From DALYJJ01 sp033763935 (lineage in GTDB: Bacteria > Acidobacteriota > Terriglobia > Bryobacterales > Bryobacteraceae): 64,000 nt of DNA. The stretch lies in assembly GCA_033763935.1 (NCBI GenBank), contig JANRJO010000104.1:85821-149820 (forward strand), in the 5' to 3' direction. Positions 7,766 through 16,277 of the stretch are shown one piece after another; the stretch's first letter is position 1; each line of letters starts with the position of its first letter. The notes beneath the pieces are model-generated. The model did no database searches, was not told the origin of the DNA, and saw only the letters and a program-made list of their open reading frames with translations. The position numbers and the translations under genes were made by a program.

Positions 7766-8512
7766 ATGAGCGCGGACTTGGGCGCCCTGGAAGCGGAAAT
7801 CGATTACGCTTTCCGCAACCGGGAGATCCTCGTCCGCGCCCTCACCCACAAGAGCCGCACCGCGGAACATACAAGCGAACCCAGCGCCGATAACGAACAG
7901 CTCGAGTTCCTCGGCGATTCGATTCTCGGGTTTCTCGTCAGTGAGGCCTTGATCTGTCTCTTCCCCAGTTACCGCGAAGGGCGGCTCTCGAAGCTGAAGG
8001 CCCACCTGGTGAGCGCCCTTCATCTGCAGGATGTGGCCGCTAGCCTCCATCTCGGCCAATACCTGGTCCTCGGGCGCGGCGAAGAAATGAGTGGCGGCCG
8101 GACGAAAAAGGCGTTGATGGCGAACGCATGCGAGGCATTGATTGCAGCCGTTTACCTCGACGGCGGCATGGAGGCGGCCCGAACCTTCATCCAGCGACAC
8201 ATTATTCGGGATTTTGACAAGAATACGCTCGAAGGACGGACGCCGCTGGCCGACCACAAAAGTGAGTTGCAGGAACTCAGTCAGGCTCTCAAGCTGCCGC
8301 CGCCGCGCTACGTCACCGTCAACGAGCAGGGCCCGGAACATGCGAAGACGTTCACCGTGGAGGCCCGCATCGGCAAGGAATGGGTGTGCCGGGCCGAAGG
8401 TGCTTCGAAGAAAAGCGCCGGCCAGCAGGCCGCGAAATTGCTCCTCGACTGGCTGAGACAAACGCCCGCCGGCCTGGAAGGTTCCGCGTCAGACGGCCGG
8501 GCCGACCGCTAA
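7766..8512 (+). CDS. rnc: Ribonuclease III
   Basis: This double-strand-specific endoribonuclease processes the rRNA precursor and structured mRNAs. The catalytic domain carries the signature NEQLEFLGDSILG at residues 43-55, with the acidic residues of the Mg site, and a second acidic patch in ANACEALIAAVYLDGG. A dsRNA-binding domain begins near residue 165 (DHKSELQELSQAL) and ends with the KKSAGQQAAKLLL helix. At 248 residues it is slightly longer than the usual 220-230. It follows two TPR genes and its last 24 bases overlap the end of the convergent HMA-like gene. Confidence 0.95.
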   Translation: MSADLGALEAEIDYAFRNREILVRALTHKSRTAEHTSEPSADNEQLEFLGDSILGFLVSEALICLFPSYREGRLSKLKAHLVSALHLQDVAASLHLGQYLVLGRGEEMSGGRTKKALMANACEALIAAVYLDGGMEAARTFIQRHIIRDFDKNTLEGRTPLADHKSELQELSQALKLPPPRYVTVNEQGPEHAKTFTVEARIGKEWVCRAEGASKKSAGQQAAKLLLDWLRQTPAGLEGSASDGRADR

Positions 8513-8728
8513 ATCCTTACGTTTCAGAGGAATTCCGCAGCGCACCAGCGCGTTCTCTACGGCCGCCTCAGTTAGGCGCGAAGCGTCATACTCCACGCGA
8601 ATGCTATCGAGCGTCGGCAGCAGCTTAACGTGCGAGAGCCCGTACACCCCGTGGGCCTTCGAAATCGCCTCCATGTCGCCTTCTGTCACGGGACGAGTCA
8701 AATCGAAGGAAAGCTCAACTTTTGTCAT
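8489..8728 (-). CDS. Heavy-metal-associated-like domain protein without CxxC
   Basis: The 79-residue product has the beta-alpha-beta-beta-alpha-beta pattern of an HMA/ferredoxin-like fold: TKVELSFDLTRPVTEGDMEA, then LSHVKLLPTLDSIRVEYDAS, then a helix and a final strand. The metal-binding CxxC of the first loop is absent; LTRPVTEGD takes its place, and the single cysteine (near residue 68) is isolated. Copper binding is therefore doubtful. I chose ATG 8728, because upstream reading adds sequence unrelated to the fold. Its 3' end overlaps the rnc stop region on the opposite strand by 24 bases. Confidence 0.55.
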   Translation of the reverse strand: MTKVELSFDLTRPVTEGDMEAISKAHGVYGLSHVKLLPTLDSIRVEYDASRLTEAAVENALVRCGIPLKRKDLAVGPAV

Positions 8729-8760
8729 GCCTACAACAGGATAGCAGGGCACAAACATGA

Positions 8761-8782
8761 AGGGCCGCCCGAAGACGGCCCT
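8761..8782 (-). terminator. GC-rich hairpin between trmJ-like and HMA-like genes
   Basis: A perfect 7-bp stem AGGGCCG/CGGCCCT encloses an 8-base loop. On the minus strand it is followed by TCATGTTTGTG, a weak U-tract, so it could be a terminator or attenuator for the methyltransferase transcript upstream of the HMA-like gene. The rest of 8729-8903 shows no other clear element. Confidence 0.35.
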
Positions 8783-8903
8783 GCTCGGAGGATCTCGATG
8801 ACATGCACTCACCCTCTTTGGGGGGGCGACGGCGATGCATCGAAGGGTTTGATTGAATTGTGCACTAGAGTGAGGGATATTCTCAATGGCCAATTGCAAA
8901 TAT

Positions 8904-9632
8904 TTAACAGGATGGTTTCTTCATCTTCCAGAGCATTTGGCGGACCATCCCTTGCCATAATTCCGCGTCGCGCTCGGGGAGGGAGAGCCGGTGGACCATT
9001 CGGCGCACCTTTTGGCGCGTCGAACCTGCAGTTTTCGGGTTCATATAACCTGCCGTCTCCAGCGCCTCTACCAGGAGTTCCGTCAGCCGCTCCACCTGTT
9101 CGCCCCGAGCGGCTTTGACGGGCTCCGGCGTTTTGCGAGCCGCACGGGCATCCCGAATCAGCTCGTACAGAATCACGGCGACAGATTGGCCGAGATTCAT
9201 CGAATGGTGTTCTTCTCGGGTCGGGATCCGCAAAAGCCAGTGGCAATGCGCCAAATCCTCGTTCGAAAGCCCGTATTTCTCGGAGCCGAAGAGGAGTCCC
9301 ACCACTCCGCCGCCCTCCAAGTGCCGGCGAATCAGCCGGGCCCCATACTCCAGGCGGCGCAGCGAGTGCTTCAACTCGCGAGGGCCGGCCGACGTAGTTC
9401 CCACGACGAGCGTGCAATCGGCCACCGCCTCGGCAAGCGTCGCGGGGGACTCCGCCGCCTCGAGAACCGCTGAGGCGTTCACCGCGGAGCGGGCTTCCTT
9501 GAACGCCACCTCGTAGGGGTTGACGATCCGCAGCGCGCGAAATCCGAAGTTCGACATGGCGCGCGCGGCGGCGCCGATGTTGAGAGGATTTCGCGGCGAA
9601 ACGAGGATGACGCGAAGTTTCTCGCGCACCAA
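8904..9632 (-). CDS. TrmJ-like tRNA (cytidine/uridine-2'-O-)-methyltransferase
   Basis: This SPOUT-class enzyme probably methylates the ribose of nucleotide 32 in tRNA using S-adenosylmethionine. Family motif 1 is NIGAAARAMSNFG near the N-terminus, motif 2 is GLLFGSEKYGLSNEDL and motif 3, forming the knotted SAM site, is HHSMNLGQSVAVILYELIRD. A C-terminal helical domain of about 80 residues (VEALETAGYMNPKTAGS) matches TrmJ rather than the shorter TrmL. The order of genes is 2-oxoacid oxidoreductase alpha, beta, then this gene after 14 bases, so it is probably co-transcribed with them. Confidence 0.85.
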   Translation of the reverse strand: MVREKLRVILVSPRNPLNIGAAARAMSNFGFRALRIVNPYEVAFKEARSAVNASAVLEAAESPATLAEAVADCTLVVGTTSAGPRELKHSLRRLEYGARLIRRHLEGGGVVGLLFGSEKYGLSNEDLAHCHWLLRIPTREEHHSMNLGQSVAVILYELIRDARAARKTPEPVKAARGEQVERLTELLVEALETAGYMNPKTAGSTRQKVRRMVHRLSLPERDAELWQGMVRQMLWKMKKPSC

Positions 9633-9646
9633 CGCGATGTCCGGGG

Positions 9647-10690
9647 TTACCGCAGTTCCTCCATGATCTGGTCCAGGACCGCGGGTGGCGGCACGGTGCG
9701 CTCGCGCGGTAGCGTCGCGAGCGGCTCGTCAATCACCTGCAGCATGTCGATGAACGTCGGGCGATTCGGTTCCACGTACAGCACGCCGGTGAGGACTTCC
9801 CCAGTACCCTGCGACTCATGAATCAGCCGCAGCGCCTGCAGACGGTCCGTCGGGTCGTAATCCCGGCCCATCTTCTTCAGGCGCAGCGTGCTCCCGTCGT
9901 GGAGTTCGACGTCCCGCACCTCGCCCTCCGGATAATCCACCTCGATGTCCTCGAAGTGCGGCACGAAGTCGATCTCGTGAATCGCCTCCTCGTGCTCCTT
10001 CATGTACGAGTAGCTCTTGGTGGACCCCTCGTGATCGTTGAACGTCACGCACGGCGAGACGATATCCACCACGGACAAGCCATTATGCGCGATGCAGGCT
10101 TTCAAAATGCCCTGCAATTGTTTCTTATCGCCGGAAAACGAACGAGCGACAAGCGTCGCTCCCAACTCGATGCCCGCCAGGCACACGTCGATCGCCGGGA
10201 GGTCGTTAATGACTCCTGTCTTGAGCTTCGCACCCAGGTCCGCCGTAGCCGAAAACTGCCCCTTCGTCAGGCCGTACACGCCGTTGTTCTCGATGACGTA
10301 AATCAGCGGGACGTTGCGGCGAAGCATGTGCATGAACTGCCCCAGGCCAATGGACACCGTGTCACCGTCGCCGGATACGACAATGCCGAGCAAGTTGCGG
10401 TTCGCGAGCATCGCGCCGGTCGAAATCGCCGGCGCCCGCCCGTGCACGGCGTTGAACCCGTGCGCCATGTTCAGGAAGTAGGCGGGCGACTTCGACGAGC
10501 ACCCGATGCCGGAGAACTTCGCCACCTTCCAGGGCTTGATGCCCATCTCCCAGAAACACTCAATCACGCGTTCCGAGATGGCGTTATGACCGCAGCCCGC
10601 GCACAGCGTGGTCTTGCCGCCTTTGTAGCTCAGAACTTCGAGACCAATGCGGTTGGTCTTCTTCGGAGGCAGTGTCGCTGTGGTGCTCAT
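9647..10690 (-). CDS. 2-oxoacid:ferredoxin oxidoreductase, beta subunit
   Basis: This 347-residue thiamine-diphosphate-binding subunit decarboxylates a 2-oxoacid (2-oxoglutarate or pyruvate) and passes electrons to ferredoxin. The N-terminus has LCAGCGHNAISE with Cys30 and Cys33, and a third Cys in GIGCSSKSPAYF. These, with a further cysteine later, match the single 4Fe-4S ligand set of the short KorB-type beta subunits. The ThDP/Mg motif is VVSGDGDTVSIGLGQF. The C-terminal extension (from about 270) is typical of these subunits. The start overlaps the alpha-subunit stop as ATGA. A 7Fe-type ferredoxin is encoded at 23601 and could serve as electron acceptor, but this is inference. Confidence 0.9.
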   Translation of the reverse strand: MSTTATLPPKKTNRIGLEVLSYKGGKTTLCAGCGHNAISERVIECFWEMGIKPWKVAKFSGIGCSSKSPAYFLNMAHGFNAVHGRAPAISTGAMLANRNLLGIVVSGDGDTVSIGLGQFMHMLRRNVPLIYVIENNGVYGLTKGQFSATADLGAKLKTGVINDLPAIDVCLAGIELGATLVARSFSGDKKQLQGILKACIAHNGLSVVDIVSPCVTFNDHEGSTKSYSYMKEHEEAIHEIDFVPHFEDIEVDYPEGEVRDVELHDGSTLRLKKMGRDYDPTDRLQALRLIHESQGTGEVLTGVLYVEPNRPTFIDMLQVIDEPLATLPRERTVPPPAVLDQIMEELR

Positions 10691-12531
10691 ACTCTCTCCT
10701 GTCGAACGATCTCATCCGTCACCGACCGTGCATCAATGGGCATGCCGCCGTAGTAGCGGACGCTTCTCAGCTTGCCGACCTCCTCGACGGGGAGGTCCAG
10801 CCGCATCAGGCTCATCAACTGCGCATCACGATTCTGATCGATGACGTACACGCGCTCGTGCCGGTTGATGAACTCGCTCAACTGCGGCCCGAACGGATAT
10901 GCCCTGAGCCGGAGCCAACTCACGCGCAGGCCGTACTCGCGCTGCATCTGGTCCTGGCTCTCCTCCATCGCATACCGGGACGTGCCGCACGAGACGACGC
11001 CGACGGCCGCTCCGTCGACGTAGGCAACGGCGGGTTCGGGCACGGCGGCGCGAATGCTCTCCCACTTTCGCTGCAGCCGGTTCATGTTGTTGACGTAGTC
11101 GTCTTCGCGTTCCGTGTATTGCGCCGTATCGTTGTGACCGCTGCCCCGGGTGAAATATGCGGCGTTCGGGTGCTCGGTACCGGGGAGCGTACGGTATCCA
11201 ACGCCGTCGCCATCCACGTCCTTGTAGCGGGCGAATCCGCCCAGGCGCTCCAGGTCCTCCGCACTCAGCACCTTGCCGCGGTCGAGAGGCTGGTCCGGGT
11301 ACGGGAACGGGTCGGACATCCAGTTGTTCATGCCGAGGTCGAGATCGGTCATCACAAAGACCGGGGTCTGATACCGCTCCGCCACATTGAAGGCGTCCCG
11401 CATCATGCTGAAGCATTCTTCGGGCGATGACGGAAACAGCATGGGGTGTCGCGTGTCACCGTGGGAAAGAACGGCAGTCACCAGCAGATCCCCCTGCTGC
11501 GTACGCGTCGGCAGGCCAGTGGACGGCCCGACGCGCTGCACGTTGACGATCACCGCCGGAACCTCCGCATAGTAGCCGAGGCCAATGAACTCGCTCATGA
11601 GGGAGATGCCGGGGCCGGCGGTGGCGGTCATCGCTCGCGCGCCTGCCCAGCCGGCGCCCATCACCATGCCGATGGAAGCGATCTCGTCCTCGGCCTGCAC
11701 CACGGCGTAGGTTGCCTTCCCGGTCTCCTTGTCGATGCGAAATCGCTTCAGATAGCCGATCAGCGTTTCGACGAGCGATGACGAGGGCGTGATGGGATAC
11801 CAGGTAACCACCGTGACGCCGGCGAACATCGCGCCCAACGCTGTCGCGGCGTTCCCATCGAGAATGATCTTGTTCCGCGTCTTGTCCATCCGCTCCACGC
11901 GGCACGGATCGGTCTTTTGAAGGTTCTTCTCGGCGAAGTCGCGCCCCGCCAGCACCGCGTTCCAATTCAGCTCGGCCGCCTTGGCCTTCTTCGGCCCGAA
12001 CTGCTTGAAGAGCGCTTTGCGGATCTCCTCGAAATCGATTCCCAGCAGCGAACCCACGACGCCGTCATAGATCATGTTGCGCACCAGTTTGCGCAACTTG
12101 GCCTCGGGGCAGACGGGCGCGACGAGTTTGTCGAACGGCACCGGGTAGAAGTGCAAGTCATTGCGCAGTGCGTTCAACTTCAGCGGCTCGTCGTAGACGA
12201 CGCCCGCGCCGGGATCGAGGCCCGCGACATCTTCCTGCGCGGTCTCCGGGTTCATCGCCACCAGGAAGTCGATCTCTTTCTTGCGGCCGATCCAACCGTC
12301 CTTCGAAGCGCGGATGGTGAACCAGGTGGGCAGCCCCGCAATGTTCGACGGAAAGAGATTCTTGCCGGAGACGGGAATCCCCATCTGGCAGATGGACCTC
12401 ATCAGAACATTGTTGGCGGTCTGGCTGCCGGAGCCGTTTACAGTGGCAACCTGCAGGCTGAAATCGTTGACTGCCGAACGGCGTGGAACATCAGAAGGCG
12501 GCCCGAGAGGGGCCACTTCAGTGGTCGACAT
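10687..12531 (-). CDS. 2-oxoacid:ferredoxin oxidoreductase, fused gamma-alpha subunit
   Basis: The 614-residue subunit has an N-terminal gamma-type domain (from VNGSGSQTANNVLMRSICQM to about residue 195) fused to an alpha-type pyrimidine-binding domain starting at ILDGNAATALGAMFAGVTVV. The strongly conserved WYPITPSSSLVE and ATAGPGISLMSEFIGLGYYA mark the alpha domain. The fused architecture is typical of KorA/OforA partners of the short beta subunit. I start at ATG 12531 rather than 12543 because the conserved sequence begins only later and both codons lack strong ribosome sites. The gene is translationally coupled to the beta subunit. Substrate preference (2-oxoglutarate versus pyruvate) cannot be read from the sequence. 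Confidence 0.9.
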   Translation of the reverse strand: MSTTEVAPLGPPSDVPRRSAVNDFSLQVATVNGSGSQTANNVLMRSICQMGIPVSGKNLFPSNIAGLPTWFTIRASKDGWIGRKKEIDFLVAMNPETAQEDVAGLDPGAGVVYDEPLKLNALRNDLHFYPVPFDKLVAPVCPEAKLRKLVRNMIYDGVVGSLLGIDFEEIRKALFKQFGPKKAKAAELNWNAVLAGRDFAEKNLQKTDPCRVERMDKTRNKIILDGNAATALGAMFAGVTVVTWYPITPSSSLVETLIGYLKRFRIDKETGKATYAVVQAEDEIASIGMVMGAGWAGARAMTATAGPGISLMSEFIGLGYYAEVPAVIVNVQRVGPSTGLPTRTQQGDLLVTAVLSHGDTRHPMLFPSSPEECFSMMRDAFNVAERYQTPVFVMTDLDLGMNNWMSDPFPYPDQPLDRGKVLSAEDLERLGGFARYKDVDGDGVGYRTLPGTEHPNAAYFTRGSGHNDTAQYTEREDDYVNNMNRLQRKWESIRAAVPEPAVAYVDGAAVGVVSCGTSRYAMEESQDQMQREYGLRVSWLRLRAYPFGPQLSEFINRHERVYVIDQNRDAQLMSLMRLDLPVEEVGKLRSVRYYGGMPIDARSVTDEIVRQERV

Positions 12532-12555
12532 GGGTAAATGCATTCCCCCGCCAGC

Positions 12556-12561
12556 ATTATA
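12556..12561 (-). promoter_or_regulatory. Candidate -10 box of the 2-oxoacid oxidoreductase operon
   Basis: The minus strand reads a perfect TATAAT, 24 bases upstream of the alpha-subunit ATG. There is no good -35 at the expected distance (AAAAAG), so an activator or a different sigma factor may be needed. Confidence 0.4.
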
Positions 12562-12627
12562 GTGCAGAGGGCGGTGACTTTTTGGAACCTTCCGGCCTCC
12601 GCACGGGAAGTAGAGACAGGAGCGCGA

Positions 12628-13179
12628 TTGCAGAGCGACAGCGAACTGCTACGGCGGATGGAACTGGGCGATGCGGTCGCGTTCGGCGAGTTGTATCGCC
12701 GGCGGCAAGCGTCCATCTACCGCTTCGCGCTTCACATGAGCCGCTCGGCGGCTGTCGCCGAGGACGTGGTCCAGGAGACTTTCCTGGCCCTGATCCGGAA
12801 CGGCGGCCGCTACGACGAGTCCCGTGGATCGGTGGCGGCGTACCTTGCCGGCATTGCCCGAAATCTGGTGTTGCGGGCAACGGGCGCGGAACGCACGGGT
12901 GTGGATGCGGAGGCGGAAGCGGCGTTGCCCTCGGACGAGGACGTACTCGGCGATTTGACGCAGCGTGAAGAACTCGAGGCGCTCCGGCGGGCGGTGGATG
13001 CACTGCCGGCGCAGTATCGCGAAGTGGTGGTGTTGTGCGAACTGGAGGAGATGAGTTACGCGGATGCGGCGGCGGCGCTCGGCGTCCCCGTCGGGACGGT
13101 ACGGAGCCGGCTGAACCGCGGTCGGCAGATGCTGGCGGAGCGGCTGGTCCGCCGTCAGTCAGCGAGGTGTTCGGTATGA
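12628..13179 (+). CDS. ECF-type RNA polymerase sigma factor
   Basis: This 183-residue sigma-70 family protein has region 2 (YRRRQASIYRFALHMS and AEDVVQETFLALIRNG) and region 4 with the helix-turn-helix MSYADAAAALGVPVGTVRSR. Region 3 is missing, as in ECF sigma factors. I chose TTG 12628 because AGGAG lies 5 bases upstream and the residues before it show no sigma similarity; an ATG at 12538 would overlap the divergent gene. The downstream membrane protein overlaps its stop (ATGA) and is probably its anti-sigma factor. The divergent gene is the 2-oxoacid oxidoreductase. Confidence 0.88.
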   Translation: MQSDSELLRRMELGDAVAFGELYRRRQASIYRFALHMSRSAAVAEDVVQETFLALIRNGGRYDESRGSVAAYLAGIARNLVLRATGAERTGVDAEAEAALPSDEDVLGDLTQREELEALRRAVDALPAQYREVVVLCELEEMSYADAAAALGVPVGTVRSRLNRGRQMLAERLVRRQSARCSV

Positions 13180-13616
13180 GGGAAGAGCAAGTGAATGCGG
13201 GCCTGCGGGCCCTGGCAGCGGACGAACGGCGCCTGGAGGCGCCGCGGCATGTCGAAGAAACGGTGCTAGCGGCGTTTGCGACCCGCCGGAACAATCCTTG
13301 GCCCAGGCAGTCGCGGCGACAGTGGTTGGCGGCGGCGGCAAGCATCGTCATCGTCGTCGCCCTGTCCTGGCTTCTGGGGCGCGAGGCCAAGCCCCCGGCC
13401 GCACCCCCCGTAGCGGCCGGCGGCTTCATGGCCATTCCCTACGCCACTGGTGCCGCGCCGGTGGGCGGCGGATATATCGTGCGCGTGCGCATGGAACGGA
13501 CGGCGTTAGTGTCGCTCGGCATTCCCGCCGGCGCGGCCCCTCCCGGTGCGAGGGTGCAAGCGGATTTGTTGGTTGGTGACGACGGTGTCGCACACGCGAT
13601 CCGTCTGGTCCGGTAA
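13176..13616 (+). CDS. Single-span membrane protein, putative anti-sigma factor
   Basis: The 146-residue protein has a cytoplasmic N-terminus of about 50 residues, one membrane helix (WLAAAASIVIVVALSWLL, near 50-67) and a periplasmic C-terminal domain ending in ADLLVGDDGVAHAIRLVR. Its start overlaps the sigma-factor stop, a classic sigma/anti-sigma arrangement. The N-terminal part has no His-x3-Cys-x2-Cys zinc motif, so it is not a ZAS-type anti-sigma factor. The role is inferred from position and topology. Confidence 0.6.
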   Translation: MREEQVNAGLRALAADERRLEAPRHVEETVLAAFATRRNNPWPRQSRRQWLAAAASIVIVVALSWLLGREAKPPAAPPVAAGGFMAIPYATGAAPVGGGYIVRVRMERTALVSLGIPAGAAPPGARVQADLLVGDDGVAHAIRLVR

Positions 13617-13649
13617 GCAGTTCTCAGTTCAGTTCAAGAAAGGTTCACT

Positions 13650-14531
13650 ATGCTCAGCAGACTCTTGATCGTAACCGCGTGTGCCGCATCCTTTGCTGCC
13701 GCGCAGGAGAAAGACGTGTTTCAGATCCGCGTGCCCGCGCCCGGAGAGGGCGCGAACCAGCGGGTTGCCGTATTCACCCCGGCAGCGGCCGCTGACGTCG
13801 TCCACTTCGTCGGAGCCGGGGAGCACTTCGAATCGGAGACGGTGAAGGGGGCCCCGTATTCCGCCGAGGCTGTAAGCGAGACCTCCCAGCGCCTGGCGGA
13901 CGGAAATCGCATCACGCGCAAGGACGTGTCGAAGATCTGGCGCGATAGCGAAGGGCGGACGCGGCGCGAGAGGTCGCTGACCGGGGTCGGGCCGTGGTCC
14001 ACTTCGGAAGCGCCGAAGGAGATCGTTTGGATCAACGACCCGGTCGCGAAGACAATGCTGCACCTCGATCCGGCTGGGAAGGTTGCCCGCAGGATCCCCG
14101 GCATGGGCGCCACTTTCACCATCGCCGACCACGTTCCCGGCACTGCCGCCGTGCGCGTCGAGCATCTCCCAATGCGCGTCCAGCTCGAATCCGGCGTCGC
14201 GCCTAAGAAAGAAGACCTGGGCAAGAAGATGGTAGAGGGCGTGATGGCCTCCGGATCCCGCACCACGCTGACCATCCCCGCCGGGGCCATCGGCAACGAT
14301 CAGCCGATCGATGTGGTGACGGAGCGCTGGTTCTCGGATGAGTTGAAGGCCGTTGTTTACAGCAAGCACACGGACCCGCGCGTCGGCGACACGGTGTATC
14401 GTCTCACCAATCTCAATCGCAGCGAGCCGGCCCGCTACCTGTTCGAGATTCCGGCGGACTATAAGGTGGAGGAAGCCCCGGGGATCGGGCACGGCACGAT
14501 CCGAATGCAGCGGCACAAGGAAGCACGCTAG
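13650..14531 (+). CDS. Exported hypothetical protein of the sigma operon
   Basis: The protein has 293 residues with a signal peptide (MLSRLLIVTACAASFAAAQ). The rest is a beta-rich domain, with ADGNRITRKDVSKIWRDSEG, IVWINDPVAKTMLHLDP and a C-terminal region (VVTERWFSDELKAVVYSKHT, then YRLTNLNRSEPARYLFEIP). This pattern resembles LolA/MucB-like periplasmic proteins, but I cannot place it in a named family. It is the third gene of the sigma/anti-sigma operon and is followed by a strong terminator, so it may be the effector or the signal sensor of that ECF system. Confidence 0.6.
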   Translation: MLSRLLIVTACAASFAAAQEKDVFQIRVPAPGEGANQRVAVFTPAAAADVVHFVGAGEHFESETVKGAPYSAEAVSETSQRLADGNRITRKDVSKIWRDSEGRTRRERSLTGVGPWSTSEAPKEIVWINDPVAKTMLHLDPAGKVARRIPGMGATFTIADHVPGTAAVRVEHLPMRVQLESGVAPKKEDLGKKMVEGVMASGSRTTLTIPAGAIGNDQPIDVVTERWFSDELKAVVYSKHTDPRVGDTVYRLTNLNRSEPARYLFEIPADYKVEEAPGIGHGTIRMQRHKEAR

Positions 14532-14557
14532 CCCCGTTTGGGCGTTCGGAAGGGCGA

Positions 14558-14590
14558 AGGCGAGCCCGGGAAACTGGGCTCGCCTTTTTT
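14558..14590 (+). terminator. Strong rho-independent terminator
   Basis: A perfect 10-bp stem AGGCGAGCCC/GGGCTCGCCT (14558-14567 with 14576-14585), an 8-base loop and a T-run ending at 14590 close the ECF sigma operon. The next gene begins 13 bases later. Confidence 0.92.
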
Positions 14591-14603
14591 GTGTCTCACG
14601 TCT

Positions 14604-16277
14604 GTGGGACAACCGCGCCAGCGCCCGATGATTCTCGCCGTCGACGACGACGCGGAAGTGCTGCGCAGTGTTTCGCGCGATCTGCGGCGAAAGTACGGCC
14701 AGGAGTTCCGTATCGTCAGCGCGGACTCCGGCGAGGCGGCCCGCGAATCGCTGGAGGAATGGCAGGGTCGCGGCGAAGAACTCGCCCTCATCGTCGCCGA
14801 CCAGCGCATGCCGGGCATGCAAGGCGTGGAACTTCTCACCCAGGTGCGCACCCTCTTCCCCCGTGCGAAGCGCGTTCTGTTGACGGCCTACGCCGACACC
14901 AACGCTGCCATCGCCGCCATCAACTCCGCGAAGATCGACTTCTACCTCACGAAGCCATGGGACCCCCCGGAGCAGCACCTCTATCCCGTCCTCGACGACC
15001 TTCTTTCCGACTGGCGCCACGGCTACCGGCCACCCTATGAGGGCCTGCGGCTTATCGGCTACCGCTGGACGCCGGAGACTCACCGGCTGAAAGACTTCCT
15101 CGGGCGCAATCTCGTCCCTTTTCAGTGGCTCGATGCGGAGGCGGAGGAGGCGGACCCTGAGATTGCGAAGTTGCTCGAGAGCCTGCGCGCGGAGCAGGTT
15201 CACCTGCCGGCCGTTCTGTTCGCCGACGGTACGCGCATGGAGGCTCCGGAGCCGGAAGCAGTGGCCGCCCGACTCGGCCTTCAGACGCAGGCGAAGACCT
15301 CGTTTTACGATCTCATCATCATTGGCGGGGGACCGGCCGGCCTTGCCGCCGGGGTCTACGCCGCATCCGAAGGCCTGAAGACGGTCATCGTGGAGCGCGA
15401 AGCGCCCGGCGGTCAGGCGGGGCAGAGTTCGCGCATCGAAAACTACCTGGGCTTCCCCGCGGGCCTCACCGGCGCCGACCTCGCTCGACGAGCCGTCACT
15501 CAATGCGCGCGCTTCGGCGCGGAACTGTTGACCCCGCAGGAAGCGGTGAAGCTCACCGTGGACGGCGCCTATCGCACCGTGGAGATGCGCGATGGCACGC
15601 AGGTCACCAGCCACACCATACTGATCGCCACTGGCCTCTCCTGGCGCCTCCTGGACGCGCCGGGAGCGGACCGACTGCAGGGCGCTGGCGTCTACTACGG
15701 CGCCGCGCTGACGGAAGCCGTTGCTTGCAGTAATGAGGAGGTGTTCGTGGTGGGAGGCGCCAACTCGGCCGGGCAGGGGGCCCTGCATTTCGCGCACTTC
15801 GCACGCAAAGTGACCATGCTCGTTCGAGCGGAGTCACTCACGCAAGGAATGTCGCAATATCTTGTCGATCAGATCGAGGCCACACCCGCCATCCAGGTGC
15901 TTACCGCTGTAGAGGTTGCCGAAGCGCATGGGGCAGGCCGACTCGAGGCGCTCACGCTTCGCAACCGGCGCACGGGTGAACGCTGGGACGTTCCCGCAAC
16001 CTCGCTGTTCATCTTCATCGGCGCCGCACCGTGCACCAGTTGGCTGCGCGACGTCCTGCCCATGGATGACCGGGGCTACATCCTGGCCGGCCCAGTGCTG
16101 CGCCGCGCCGAACACTGGCGGCTGGACCGCGAACCGTACCTGCTGGAAACCGGCATTCCGGGAGTATTCACGGCGGGCGACACGCGTCACGGAAGCGTGA
16201 AACGTGTCGCATCTGCTGTTGGCGAAGGCTCGATCTGCATCCAGATGGTGCACCAGTACCTGAGTAAGGTCCGATGA
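14604..16277 (+). CDS. Response-regulator receiver fused to thioredoxin-reductase-like flavoprotein
   Basis: The 557-residue protein joins three parts. Residues about 9-125 are a receiver: ILAVDDDAEVLRS supplies the acidic pocket, the phospho-Asp lies in LIVADQRMPGM, and VLLTAYADT and FYLTKPWD carry the Thr and Lys. A glutaredoxin-like middle region (RLIGYRWTPETHRLKDFLG) lacks a CxxC. The C-terminal half is an FAD/NAD(P)H oxidoreductase with IIIGGGPAGLAAGVYAASEG, a second dinucleotide fold VFVVGGANSAGQGALHF, and GVFTAGDTRHG. The redox CxxC of true thioredoxin reductase is replaced by VYYGAALTEA, so it cannot reduce thioredoxin in the usual way. GTG 14604 or ATG 14628 may be the start. The kinase gene follows with ATGA overlap. 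Confidence 0.85.
   Translation: MGQPRQRPMILAVDDDAEVLRSVSRDLRRKYGQEFRIVSADSGEAARESLEEWQGRGEELALIVADQRMPGMQGVELLTQVRTLFPRAKRVLLTAYADTNAAIAAINSAKIDFYLTKPWDPPEQHLYPVLDDLLSDWRHGYRPPYEGLRLIGYRWTPETHRLKDFLGRNLVPFQWLDAEAEEADPEIAKLLESLRAEQVHLPAVLFADGTRMEAPEPEAVAARLGLQTQAKTSFYDLIIIGGGPAGLAAGVYAASEGLKTVIVEREAPGGQAGQSSRIENYLGFPAGLTGADLARRAVTQCARFGAELLTPQEAVKLTVDGAYRTVEMRDGTQVTSHTILIATGLSWRLLDAPGADRLQGAGVYYGAALTEAVACSNEEVFVVGGANSAGQGALHFAHFARKVTMLVRAESLTQGMSQYLVDQIEATPAIQVLTAVEVAEAHGAGRLEALTLRNRRTGERWDVPATSLFIFIGAAPCTSWLRDVLPMDDRGYILAGPVLRRAEHWRLDREPYLLETGIPGVFTAGDTRHGSVKRVASAVGEGSICIQMVHQYLSKVR

Noticed and set aside
13629..15797. A long minus-strand open frame (722 codons) antisense to the exported gene and the receiver-flavoprotein gene
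   Set aside because: Its codon use and Arg/His/Gly-rich composition are those of a GC-rich shadow, and the sense strand carries clear domain motifs and a terminator. No start site or ribosome site supports it.
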